Positions 37,601 through 48,540 of a stretch of DNA of 64,000 nucleotides are shown here, in pieces. Under the pieces are notes generated by a model. The model had not been told where the DNA came from. It saw only the letters and a program-made list of their open reading frames with translations, and searched no databases. Position 1 is the stretch's first letter, and the number at the start of each line of letters is the position of its first letter. Both the position numbers and the translations under genes were made by a program. Source of the stretch: Mesaphorura yosii (lineage: Eukaryota > Arthropoda > Collembola > Poduromorpha > Tullbergiidae); assembly GCA_009869945.1 (NCBI GenBank), contig WIXG01000138.1:118463-182462 (forward strand), in the 5' to 3' direction.

Positions 37601-39261
37601 CGGTTATTACAGTTGTGCCTATAACAATGGACGAATTTAGTATCTCCTCTCTGCTGTCATTCTAGTGCTCGCGTTTTGTGAGTGTAGTCTTAACTCGACT
37701 GCGTTGAGAATACACACTTAAATTGTAATGTTAAAATAACACGAAAAATACAAGTCACAAGTTAACGAGCGGCTATAATAAAAAGCAGAGTACGAGAATT
37801 TTCTTGTCTTGGCTTCCAAGCAGATGAGGAGAAATTAAATGTGATTTACAAGGAAGGTGGCATTAACATTCTTTCAGACAGTTTCTTTTTAGATGTGTTT
37901 GTACTTTTACGACATACCCAATTACGAAAAATAACATCTCTCAAACTTCTGGACATCTCATTGCCTTGCAGATTGTTGTGCAAGGTAACACAAGACTTCC
38001 TTTCCGGATCTTGTGGAACAAGTTCCAGTGTTTTTTAGCATTCTGCTACGTGTTTCAAGTTCCCAACTGACCCACTTTGCAGATCCTGGTTAGGATGGTC
38101 AAATGATCAGCATTTGAATTTCGACGGTCATTTATGAGCTCTGAAGTTCATTTGCGCAATGACTTTGCCAAGTTTCCGTTTAATTATCCTCATGCTCTCG
38201 TCCTCCTCTCAATAATTGACGTAGTGCTGCCCCTCACTTTCAATTTACATGCTCAAACATAAAAATGAAAGCGATTCAGCGTAATTCTGTTTGCATGGCT
38301 CACTCCGAATACGCATTTATATTAACATAAAATAATGGTAATAACACGTTGCCTTGCCGTATACAAAGTCAATAATGAAATACGTGATGCGTTGGAAGCT
38401 TCGTGACCAGAATGAACAAGGCAGGTCTGGTTTGCCTGCGCATCATCTCGCGTACCACGCGATTAAATAGAAAATAAATTGGAGTCTTGAAATTCCTTTG
38501 AAAGAAGAAAGTTTACTCGGTTGGGCCCAATTTCGGCCTCAACAAGTAGCCTAATTAAATGCGCCTCTTCATAAAAGCCTAAGATTCGGCTGACTGAGCC
38601 AAATTCATCGATTCATGACGATCAATAAAGGTCAATTAAGAACCAGGCCACTTTCTTACCTGTCATGGCTGTCCAATAGAGCAGACGACTTTGTGTCCAT
38701 CAGACCGGCGCCGCGGCTTGAGCCAACTGTGCTTGGAGCCTGAGAGCGTGAGTGCGATTGCTGCATGATTGTAGTAGGAAGAATCATTTCGTCGATGGCA
38801 TTGTTTATCCAACTGCTGTGGCCGAGACTGCTCGAGCCAGTTTCCATACACATTCTTCCTTCGGTCTGCGAAATTGGAGACGAAGAGGTAGATTTTGGCG
38901 ATTGGTTGCCGTTCGAATTCATGAGATTTGGCGTTGGGGATGGTAGTGAGATGATCTTGTCAAGATTCTCATTGCCCTTGCCGATCTTTGTATTTTGGCA
39001 TTCACATATTCCAACGTTCATGCTGTTGCCATAAAATGATACGGCGGTTCCAAGGCGATTGCAATTTCCTCCGGTGCTCTGCTGCGAGGGATTTGGTGGA
39101 GGGGGCAATGGAGGCAGGGGTGGAGGCGTAGGAAGCGGAAGCTGAGTTATTTTCGGGGGTAAGGCAGGCGGCTTCGAAAAGTCGTAGCCACTGTGATTAT
39201 GCGGTCCTCCAACGCTTGGCATTGGGAGTTCCGCGTAGCACCGTTCTAAGCGGGTGCTCAT
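19612..39261 (-). CDS. Large Pro/Ser-rich protein with C-terminal MIEAP-like domain
   Basis: Thirteen exons: 38660..39261, 32740..33049, 31084..31245, 30812..30916, 28347..28696, 27260..27491, 23507..23681, 21952..22359, 21007..21442, 20447..20693, 20048..20341, 19850..19966 and 19612..19779. All join in phase to 1,201 aa. Residues 1-200 are low complexity with polyproline (PTPPPLPPLPPPP). About 300-590 is a dense, probably helical core (YEHAQYREAASFIHRLS, ELPLDIFVEAMPHSLPI, LDKAVEGMGQHGLVG). About 590-870 is Ser/Asn-rich and acidic, followed by a coiled coil (LQSEINQLRRGLANANT). About 945-1195 resembles the C-terminal domain of mitochondria-eating protein SPATA18: LYAQARVETMDAL, LLYSVVVLSFRAVQSHV, and AYLWPALLEGQNGACIHKGVVIT near the end. 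In vertebrates that family takes part in mitochondrial quality control; a role here is inference. I do not recognise the N-terminal core. The start could lie further upstream. Confidence 0.82.
23682..27259 (-). other. 3.6-kb intron of the MIEAP-like gene
   Basis: AT-rich. No intact gene on either strand is recognised. It contains a small acidic + strand ORF at 25196-25282. Confidence 0.7.
25196..25282 (+). other. Small acidic ORF (28 aa) inside an intron
   Basis: ATG to TAA encodes MKSDINND followed by a Glu/Asp-rich end (EDGEEDEDEGEIDLN). A pyrimidine-rich run ending in AG precedes the ATG directly, so it could be the last exon of a nested gene or a chance ORF. No homology is recognised. 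Confidence 0.2.
28697..30811 (-). other. 2.1-kb intron of the MIEAP-like gene
   Basis: AT-rich. I see no exon, repeat or RNA gene. Confidence 0.7.
31246..32739 (-). other. 1.5-kb intron of the MIEAP-like gene
   Basis: Nothing recognisable. Scattered open frames have no domain. Confidence 0.7.
33050..38659 (-). other. 5.6-kb first intron of the MIEAP-like gene
   Basis: The largest intron in the window. No coding exon is recognised. It holds a cluster of TTGTCC/GGACAA hexamers at 36437-36860. Confidence 0.65.
36437..36860. promoter_or_regulatory. Cluster of TTGTCC/GGACAA sites
   Basis: Six copies within 424 bp: TTGTCC at 36437, 36472, 36503 and 36839, and the complement GGACAA at 36788 and 36855. 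Two copies share the longer form gcacattgtccaa, and 36839-36860 is a perfect 9-bp-arm palindrome. A regulatory role is inference. Confidence 0.35.
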
Positions 39262-42200
39262 TTTCAATTTCACAGGTGTTTCCACTTAATCGTAAAACTT
39301 TGTTTCTTATTCGGACGAAGCATGAATTTCACTGGATCCGCAATACAAGTCAGCGTTGCATAATCTCATGCACGAATTCATGATGTAATTCTTACCATTC
39401 AGGACAACAAAACTTCCAAAAGCTGCATTTACGGTTGTCAATCACTATAATTTCCCCATTCAGTGCGTTTAGTTCTTGAGCTTGCTGCGTAAGCCAATTG
39501 TATTATACAGATGCAAATAGCAAGTTTGAGGCAGAGACAGAATGCCAAATCAGGGATTTTGGACGTCGCTTGCTTTCATACGTGCGTTCTTGTCTTCTAT
39601 CTTTTCTTTCTCACACGTATGAGATGTCTTGCACGTGCATCACATCACGATCACAGTCTTCTCTCTGTCGATCAAGCCCTTAAACACGGGCGGCAGTAAG
39701 TGTAACGTGAAATTATCAGCCGATGAGTTTCAGTTCAGAATCGACATGCGTCAAAATAAGACGGACGGTTCGGTTGTCAGCTGATAGACAGGCCTCATTG
39801 TCTGACTGATGCTATGTGCCAAAGATCTTCATTAATCGTTCGGATGCACGAGTTCAGATGAGATGAGTGATTATTCACAGCCCAATAATTTTCAGATTAG
39901 TATCTTTCTACCGAGCGGCCGAGATGCGTACGTTGCGTGATGGGTATGACTGTTGCTTTACGTAATCGGAAATGAAGTATGAGGTCTGTCTATTTCACAC
40001 TTATTAATTTGAAGGTACAGTTAGGGAGCACGCAGCGAGAAGTCTACGAGATTATGTCAGAATTAGTGCTTAAAACTGTAATTAACTAATTACATTACCT
40101 AAAAACTGAATAAAGCATCAGTAGGCCGCAAAATCTAAGAAAACATCCGAGTTCGGATGCGATTTATTTGCGAAGTTCCAATTATCAGTTTCTGATACTG
40201 AATTGCAACGGTACAATTTTGTAAAGGTGAGAAGGGGTAGGCTGAGACACAAATTCACAGACAACCGTTCGAGAATGAAGGTGAATCTCAACTGAATGCA
40301 GCACGAACACGTAAAAAGTAAATGCGTCCGTCTGATATTGCCGTGTTGTGCAGATAATTGGATTGAATGAGGCGACTCACCACCATCACGGTGCATTGTT
40401 GCTCGTCGTCTGCACACTGAGTGAGGCAAAGGTATGTATTTTCAGGGAGATACTGCATACAAGAAAAAGTCCTCCAGGTAAAATTGAATGCAACACGCTA
40501 CATTATGCATGCAGTACAATATGCTCTACACAATTTTGGGTGTTGAATTCGGTGTTCGCAATGAATTCATGCTTCACGACGAAGATGCATCATATCAAAG
40601 CCTTGGCCGCCCATTCAATGCATCACAGCCCTTATTTTGCGTTACCGCATATTTGGGGAAATGAGAAAACCCTTTGCTGCCTTTTACCTTATCTCGATTA
40701 ACTTAACAGGTTGGTTTTTTAGAAGCCGACGACCGCCGGTGCAATGAATTCATAAAACTCTGACTTCAAGGCAAGTTGCAGTTGCGAACTTGCAACTACT
40801 TCACACTTGTTAGTTATTTGTGGTGCACCGCAACTCCACATATGCACGTTCCATTCTGCCTTCTGCCTCGCCTCAGTGACGCCTGTCATGATAATTGTAA
40901 ATTAAACTAGTTGCTCGGCAGGCGTAGTCAGCCACTTCCGTCCATCATGCCATTTGCACGATCGTAAATTTTTGCAAACTGGGCTGGGTACAGTCTGACA
41001 GGCGTCAAGTGTTAATGAACGTCTTACGCCGTGCGTGAGTCGGTCCTCTGCCTCTGCAGCAATTGCCAGGAGAGAGTCACGAATAGGGAAGACTGAAACA
41101 GAAGACGGTAGGCTGCAATTTAGGACCATAAAACCGACGAGCAAGCGAGCATGATTACGGCATTTGCTACTTGCATAAAGAATTTAGTTTGACATTTAAA
41201 CGAGTTAAACCTGGGGAATCATTCTGGGAAAGTATGAAGGAAATTTTCTTGGCTGTTCAATTTCCTAGTCTGAAGTTTGCCTCTGACCGAGTGGCGAGCT
41301 GCCAGCCCATGAATTGGTGTCTGAAATCTTGCAGGTTTGTTTGGAGCTGCCCGGCCTTAATTAACATCAGTACTTGTGGTCACATTGCAAGTTGATGACT
41401 TTTCTGTTCCACAGAGAGAGAGCTGCTTATGCTAAGGTGAAGATGTTTTCTGCAGTGTGTGGCTGCCATCAGAGTAAGCATTAATTGGATTAGGTTAGTC
41501 AAAGTTTGTGCAGTCGAAGTATTTTCAAAATTCTTCCCCATTCTAGGCAGAACTACAATGGCCAGAATAACTGAGATCCAAGCTAATTACTCTAATCATT
41601 GCTGTGCTGTGGTGCTTGCACATCTGTCCTTAACTGAACAGCCTACTTTATGCGGTATAGAAATTAGAGGCGAAAATCATAACTTAAACCAAAATCACTG
41701 CCGCTTCCGAGGAAGTTGCACAGCCGCTACACGAAACTTGCAATGGCAATTCAAACAGAAATGGTAACAATAAGAATAGTTCTCCAACAACAGTTGCATC
41801 GGAATATTCACATTTAATAGACATAAGCTCATAATCACAAAGCGAGATTTGTGAAAATTGTCTTGATTATTTATTAAGATACACACAATTTGCGAATGCG
41901 TACGCGAATGAAGGTTGTAAAAATACTGTAAACTGCACGAGCATTTTATTGAGGCTGTTGTGCCAAGCTGGCACAGGCACACTTTCTGGTCAGTTGCAGT
42001 TCGTTGAATATGCAAAATGCCTGTGATAACTGGGCAGGATCACTGCAAATTGCGATTCCCCCAGTGCGGAACGAATGAATTGCACGGCGCGTCTTCATTG
42101 TCCGAGTCAATGAATTAAACCCGTACTTTAGCTTTGCTCTGACAATTAATGTGTGAAAGGCGATTCGTGACTATGCCCATTGCGGTGGGGTACAAGTGCA

Positions 42201-45200
42201 ATAAATATTTGCCAGGTAATTTGAGGCAACAAAAACTCAGTATTGCGGTTTATGTAAAAATGTAAACGAACTGCTTCGAAATTCGCATGCATTCCACTTG
42301 GACGGAACACCATTTCGTTTTCAAATATGCAACTCGATACATTGAACTCTGGACAGCGATACAACGCTTTGCTCTGAACTTTCTGAGCACAATACGGATG
42401 TGTTCAATCCACATCTAAATTTACGTCATTATGAATGAAAACACACGTACTGACTTTTAGGACAATTTTAAAATTTGCCACACGTACACATTTTGTACCG
42501 GACTCATATTTTCGTAATCTACATTGAATTCATATTTATGAAGCGACAAATTTCTATTGTGGCTGTGTTGCATAATATGACACGATTCATCATACTCGTA
42601 TCCCGCTATCATGGTCCACTGATCGCCCGTCCTCCAATTAACTTTCAAGCTATTAAATGAGTACACGCTTCCATTTTATGTGTTTTTCTATTCAACTCTC
42701 GACCAATTATATTTGTGGATCATAAAAACCAAACTCCAAATTGAGCTTGGCACCTAGTTGGCATAACTTCGGCATGCTTATGGCTTCACAGACGACTGTC
42801 TGTTGGTTTCGGTCTTCCAAGACATAAAAAGGAGTTGACGACCTCCAAAACCAAAGGCAAAGTCAGCGACATCTGCAGATAGTGTTTCAGTAAAAACGAC
42901 AACAAACAGAGGTGCTAGCGTCTGATTCACAAGATCGGAACATCAAGGCCTTGCAAGGTCTTCAGAGCATGTTTTGGGGTGAAGCAAGCAATGAGAACAC
43001 ATTAAAATCCATAATCAATTGTGATATTAATAGAGTAAAATGCAAAATTGTAAAGTCAAATTAATTGACATATCCCATTAGTACCTTTTGGCGTATCCTG
43101 ATACCTATGTCGTGAGATTATGATATGTGTGCTTAAGATGTAGATCATTACTTGTAATGAACTATTTTTAGTGTTGAAACGTGAAAGTGCCCAACGCCAG
43201 GTGAACTGAGGCGTGTAATTGTTCAACAAGCCCCCGCTCAATCTTTGGTACATGTGTGCTATCCTGCCAATTGTGGTAGTGATATGAAATTAATAATTAA
43301 GTTTTCTACATAAAATCAACGAGTTCTTGCGTGTCAAGAACAATCGAGTGAGCGTCGGCTTCAATTGAGCGAGCGACGGTGACACTTCTTTGCAATTACC
43401 GACGAGGTACACGGTTTCGTGTGGAGCTGTTTTCTGAGCAGCAGGAACGATTAAGTAATAATCTAATAATTAATTTATAGTTGTCCTCAGCTGCTTGACT
43501 CTTTTCATTGGGGCTTGAAATGGATTTGGTAACAAAGCGCTGCTAATTTGCACAGGTGTAAGGCACTCACAGAATCACTGCACTGGCGTAATAACTTAAC
43601 AGACCATTAACCAATAATTCTCACGAGCCAAGCAGGGTTGGTCGATCCTAATAATAGACTTATGCTTACATCGAAATCCAATGACCAATTACTATATCTT
43701 TCACACTCCTTTGAGATCACCATCAGGCACCAAACGATAAAAGAAAAGCATTTGTGTTGAGCGGGAATGCGACTTGACGAAACAGCGACTTACGTTCGCA
43801 AGTCATAAGAGTAATTTATGAGATTGAAGTTTATGTTTATGAGAGAGCTAAAAATTCTTCCACTCAAGCACAGGCACAAGGACGAAATGGGATTTCACGC
43901 CGCCACGGACTCGTCGATATTTTAATTGAATTGTGCAAATGCTTCATTTAAATTCCAATTCAATTTGTTGAGTAATTACTTGCTCTGTGTTAATAGGTCA
44001 ATAATGCATGTAATCTCGAGTTCATCTCACCAGGCTAATTTTTCCTTTCTAAATTCTTAATTTTATTATTTAATCGTAATTTGATTTTAAGGCCATCACT
44101 GTCTGAATGGTTCCATTCCATCGTCGCATCGCACTGCATTTCACTGGCACTTAAAACCTGTTCTATGACCGATTGTCTGGCGAAGCAATGATCACACTTT
44201 GGGTATGTAAATCAGAGAATTTTAGTTTCTTGGCAGATTAAAATCGTTTATCTTGCAAATTCGCATTGTCATTGTTATTGCCTTCATTTGTTGCTTTTTT
44301 GTGTCCAATTGTTGCTGCACACAAGTGCATGAGTGCACGGGATCGAATTTACATGAATTTCAAATATTTCATCGCAAATATAAGAGAATAATCCCGCATT
44401 TGCATTTTGCTGTCAAAATTTCAGTTTTATTAATATTTTGTCCTACAAAGATCCCACTGGGGCAAAGTAGGTCATGAGGTACAAGCAAGAGGAGGGTTTT
44501 AGCCTGACAAGCAGTGTGAAGCGCCTCGAAGGCTGAACATATAGTACGTCGTGCTAGACAAGTGTTGACAAGGTCAATGCATCACATTAAAATATAAACT
44601 GCGAATTCTTCGAAAACACTGCATTTAAACAACGAAATAGGAAAACATCGCTTCTTTTGTGACGACGCCGATTGTATCAATTTATTAGCAATCAATTCTC
44701 CTTGTGCATCATGCGGTACTGGTTATTGTACGCCAAGACTGAAGTTCGAACCATCTTCAGATCAGGAATTAGACATTGGTGTAATCGAATCCAGCTGCCG
44801 CACTGGCCTGTCAAAGAAGGCTCATTCAGTGAGCTCGGCTGCATTACGCACTTAATTTGCATAAGAAAATGAATTGTCATTGCTGTAATTAATCGTTATT
44901 GTTGGTCAAGAAGAAAGACGCACAATCTTTGCTGTGTTTACGCTCGTCGAAACCTACTTTTCATTTTCACAAGCCAACGGAATGGACAAATGGCCATGCA
45001 CATTACGCAGACTGGGGGCAAGATGAGTATCCAAAAGTATTTGAGATTGAGATCAGTCAACAAAATTCGTTTTCTTCCATTGTTTGGGCTTTCTCTTTTA
45101 ATCTCTGTGCGATGCGAGGCTTTGGCTTTGAATGAGTCGTGCCTTTGAAGTGCATACCAATGAAAACGACTAATGTGATTAATCAAACTCGATTACAAAA

Positions 45201-45993
45201 GCAATAACTGCAGATGTACAAAGTGTATATTATGGTGCATGGATAGATATTCGGTATGCAAGAATGTGCTCATGACAGAGATAAATGATTGATTAATCTG
45301 AGATTGGCACTTAGCAAGTTATTAACTGCTAATACAGGTGCAAATGGTCAATGATTTTCGATTATTGGCGAAGATACAACTTCACTAAGATCAACATTCC
45401 AATTCCATATAAGCCATGTTCTATTATTATAGTTCAAGTGCAAGACACTGATAGCAATCTTGAAGCCGTGTCTTAGGTTTCATTCTGCGATAACGGCAAT
45501 AATAGGTGCCTTCTTCGTGTGGCTTGGCGATTTCCTCTTTACACTTTCTTATTTCTTATCGACTGTACTCAATTTAAGAACTCAGGGACGATTCCTATCG
45601 TAATATCACGATCAGAAAGCAAATTTTCATCGATTCTGTAATCAGATTACTAAAAGCTTTAGCCATTTCAGCGCCGACCGTTCGTTGTACCTCCGGATAC
45701 TTCAGCACTATTGTGTCTTGTTTACAGTAACTCAGCAGCGGCTTAATTATTGTGGCTGAAGCTTGGCGGCAGCCGGCACTCCACAAAGGCTCCTTGTGCA
45801 CAATTCTTCATAATCGGAAGCTGACCTTGAATGCTCTACAACTCGAATGTTGCCAATGACTTATTCGATTCAGTCGTATTCATGGAATTAGAAACTCACA
45901 AGCTGAACCATAGTACAGTCAGTAATTCTTCTGTTGACTATACTTGCCAGTGCAATTTCCTGGATTAACTAATTGCTGGATTAGTAATTAGCC
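39262..45993. other. Gene-poor 6.7-kb interval
   Basis: Between the MIEAP-like gene and the WAP gene. Open frames reach about 117 codons but most start at non-ATG codons, have no domains and lack paired splice sites. No tRNA, tandem repeat or transposon was noticed. It probably contains the promoter and untranslated first exons of the 19.7-kb gene. Confidence 0.55.
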
Positions 45994-46624
45994 ATGATTT
46001 TCGCCAATTTTCTGCTGTTTAGTTTAATTTGTAAGATCTTCATTATAAAACCATTGGTACTAGAACTATAACACCGTATGCTCATTCGTGCTCCCTCTCC
46101 TTTGAACAGGTCTCACGTGTGAGAGTAATCACGTGAAGAAGGCGGAGCAATCAGTGCTGGATCTGCTGATCGACAAACCAGGGTACTGCCCCGACTATCA
46201 CATCTACATTCTCACCAGTGAGATCGAAATAGAGTGTCCCAAGACCAAAAAACGGTGTTTGGGTGACGTCCGATGTGAAGGCAAAAAGAAGTGCTGCCCG
46301 AATCAGTGTGGCAGATCCTGCGTCAAACCGTCCAGAATTCAGGGTCTACGGTATTTGGAAGAAAAGGACCACCCAGGGTTCGACATCGAACCTTACGCAG
46401 CAAGGGACAAGGAAATCGCCGAGCAGTTACCGATCGCCGAAAAGATCGAGGATGACTTCCTGGGGTACAGATCTAAGAAGATACAAGAGCACGAGTTCGC
46501 CTCAACTGAGATGTACCCTCGCGAGCTGGACATGAATACCTTGGACTACAATCCTAACGAAACCCTGTTTACTTTGCTGTTTAGAAGGTCATACTCCGAG
46601 GTCACCAGTGGTCATAAATCGTAA
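45994..46624 (+). CDS. Secreted single-WAP-domain protein
   Basis: Two exons, 45994..46030 and 46110..46624, give 183 aa. The first exon encodes the start of a signal peptide, MIFANFLLFSLI, completed as CLTCES after the splice. A WAP four-disulfide core follows at about residues 36-85, with the eight-cysteine pattern CPDY...ECP...RCLGDVRC...KKCCPNQCGRSC. WAP proteins are extracellular and often act as protease inhibitors or antimicrobial factors; which applies here is unknown. The remaining ~100 residues are acidic, with no cysteines and no known domain (GFDIEPYAARDKEIAEQ). The tail makes it longer than minimal WAP proteins. It converges with the NATD1-like gene; ATTAAA at 46741 may be its poly(A) signal. 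Confidence 0.82.
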
Positions 46625-46874
46625 CCTAACTTTGGATTACTCTTAGCCTTATCATCCTGCTAAAGGTTTAAGGAGAGGATTTTATTCACTAACAAAGCAC
46701 ATGTACAAGTTTACAAGTAGAAGTGTTCTATATGGAATTGATTAAACGCATTTGTTTGACCGGGAGCATTTGATTATCTTTGGGAGAAGACAATTGTAGG
46801 ATAATGATAATGAACGTTGGCATCCTGTATCAACGTGTGGCAAGCTAGTTTGTGGTGAAGCAGAGGTGACAAAA

Positions 46875-47779
46875 CTAATCGATGTAGGGAGTATACTCCT
46901 CCTGATACACAGGGTTCTCCTTGAGGATCTTTTCAAGGAATGGGCACGTTAGTTTCATTTTGAGATTGTTCTCGGCCACGTATTCAAATGCAGCCTGGAG
47001 ATTTAGAAAAAACACTTATGTTATCTATGAAGACGAAGTTGGGGCAGAGCAGGATACCTTCGTGCTCACCTTAGCCAATGTCGGTCCAATCTCGCTGCCA
47101 CGGTATAGGCGTGGAACCGCAGTGCAATAGAAGTCCATCACTCCAGGGCGAGGCAGCTCATAGTCCAGAACACCCATTTCTGTTGAGTGAGCAAGTCGAA
47201 ATTGAAATTAACCCGAGGATGAAGTCACCAGCTCTCCTTATGTCTGAACTATGGCTTACGTTCTCCATGGTGAACAGTGAAGCGCAAGTTTTCGGGATCA
47301 TGCTCGGCCTCCAGTGGCACTGGAGGGGGTGGTGGGTTTAATGCGTCCCTAAGGGCGTCTGCCTCAACTTTGTTCTTCACAATTCGTTGAAGCACCTCAC
47401 CACAGCTCACCTTCTCCTCGTTTTCTTCCGAAGACTAGGAAACATTATCACATTACCTCAGGCAACAAGTGCAGATCACATGGTTCATGCAATAAATAAC
47501 AGTACTTACTGAAGAATAAGCTTGCTTATAATTCAGTGTCGGAGTTGGTAGCTGCATTGGTTGTAGTGGTTGCACTGGTCGCACCGGTCCCATTGATTGC
47601 ATTGGTCGCAATGGTTGCACCGGTCCCATTGGTTGGACTACAGGACGGAATGTTGTGACCCACCGACCGGGGAAGAAAGCTCGACAATAGGTCGGATGGA
47701 AACTAATTGGTCCCAAATGGTTGAAATTAGGACCTCTCACAAAACCGTACCTCGGATAAAACTGATGGTTAGCCATCAT
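46875..47779 (-). CDS. NATD1-like GNAT-fold acetyltransferase, Pro-rich N-terminus
   Basis: Four exons, 47510..47779, 47260..47434, 47070..47179 and 46875..46994, join to 224 aa. The C-terminal ~100 residues match N-acetyltransferase domain-containing protein 1. Visible blocks are EHDPENLRFTVHHGE, GVLDYELPRPGVMDFYCTAVP, the CoA-binding-like turn YRGSEIGPTLAKAAFEYV, and NLKMKLTCPFLEKILKENP. NATD1 members are short GNAT proteins of poorly known function. The N-terminal exon is unusual: it carries tandem Pro/Met/Val repeats of the type QPMGPVQPLRPMQSMGPVRP at about residues 50-85. The acetyl-CoA loop is R-G-S-E-I-G rather than R-G-x-G-I/L-A/G, so activity may be altered. The ATG at 47779 was chosen as the first in-frame ATG. 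Confidence 0.85.
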
Positions 47780-48525
47780 GAAAACGCTCGGCGAATTAGT
47801 GACACTAATTAACTTATTATGTTTCTTAACAGTTACACTCAACTCATAAACTTTACAAAATGAACGTAGGCAGGGCGATGTGAAGAATTTAAATGGAAGT
47901 TTATTCGCTTTTCAAAAGACCGAAGCCCTTGTTCTTGCAGACAAAATATAATGTACGAGAAATGAGACGAGAAGTTTTTGCTAAAATGTGGACTTCAGCT
48001 TTTCGAACGTCTGAATCGTTTTGCTTTCAGAGATGTCTCTCGGCTTGGCTACTGACTATACGGATTGAAAAATTTGCTCATAAAATGAATTTGCGCACAT
48101 TCATCGTTATTGTGCAAGAACAAAAATAGTTGAAATTATTAAATTTCTCTCCTTTAATTTTTTTCCGAAATTCTTATTGTTCCTAGTTCATGCACATTTA
48201 AGTGGAATCACAAAGTTGTTGATTGTCTCGTCCAAATGTAAGTATTGTCATATCCATTTCTTTTTGAAACAACAAACGGTACTGTACTTGGAATTTCGGA
48301 AACCCTCTTGTCTAAATTTATTTTCAACTGGACATGGCAAACTATTGGTAAGAATAGTGTGAAATCGTCTTAAAGAAGCTTTTTGTGCCAATAACGCAAG
48401 TCAATTCAATTTATTCTGCTCAGTATAGTTTTAGGTATAACAAAACAGCCAACTGCGAATGGAGAAGTTAGCCAAACGTCATTAAACGGTAAATCATTAA
48501 TAAATTCAAAATAGACTGTAACTAG

Positions 48526-48531
48526 TTTATT
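48526..48531 (-). terminator. Putative fibulin poly(A) signal
   Basis: AATAAA on the minus strand 10 nt beyond the fibulin stop. Confidence 0.6.
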
Positions 48532-48540
48532 GAATCTCAA

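Noticed and set aside
40348-41767. Several open frames of 80-117 codons
   Set aside because: Low-similarity, AT-rich, with no domain and no paired exons; treated as intergenic.
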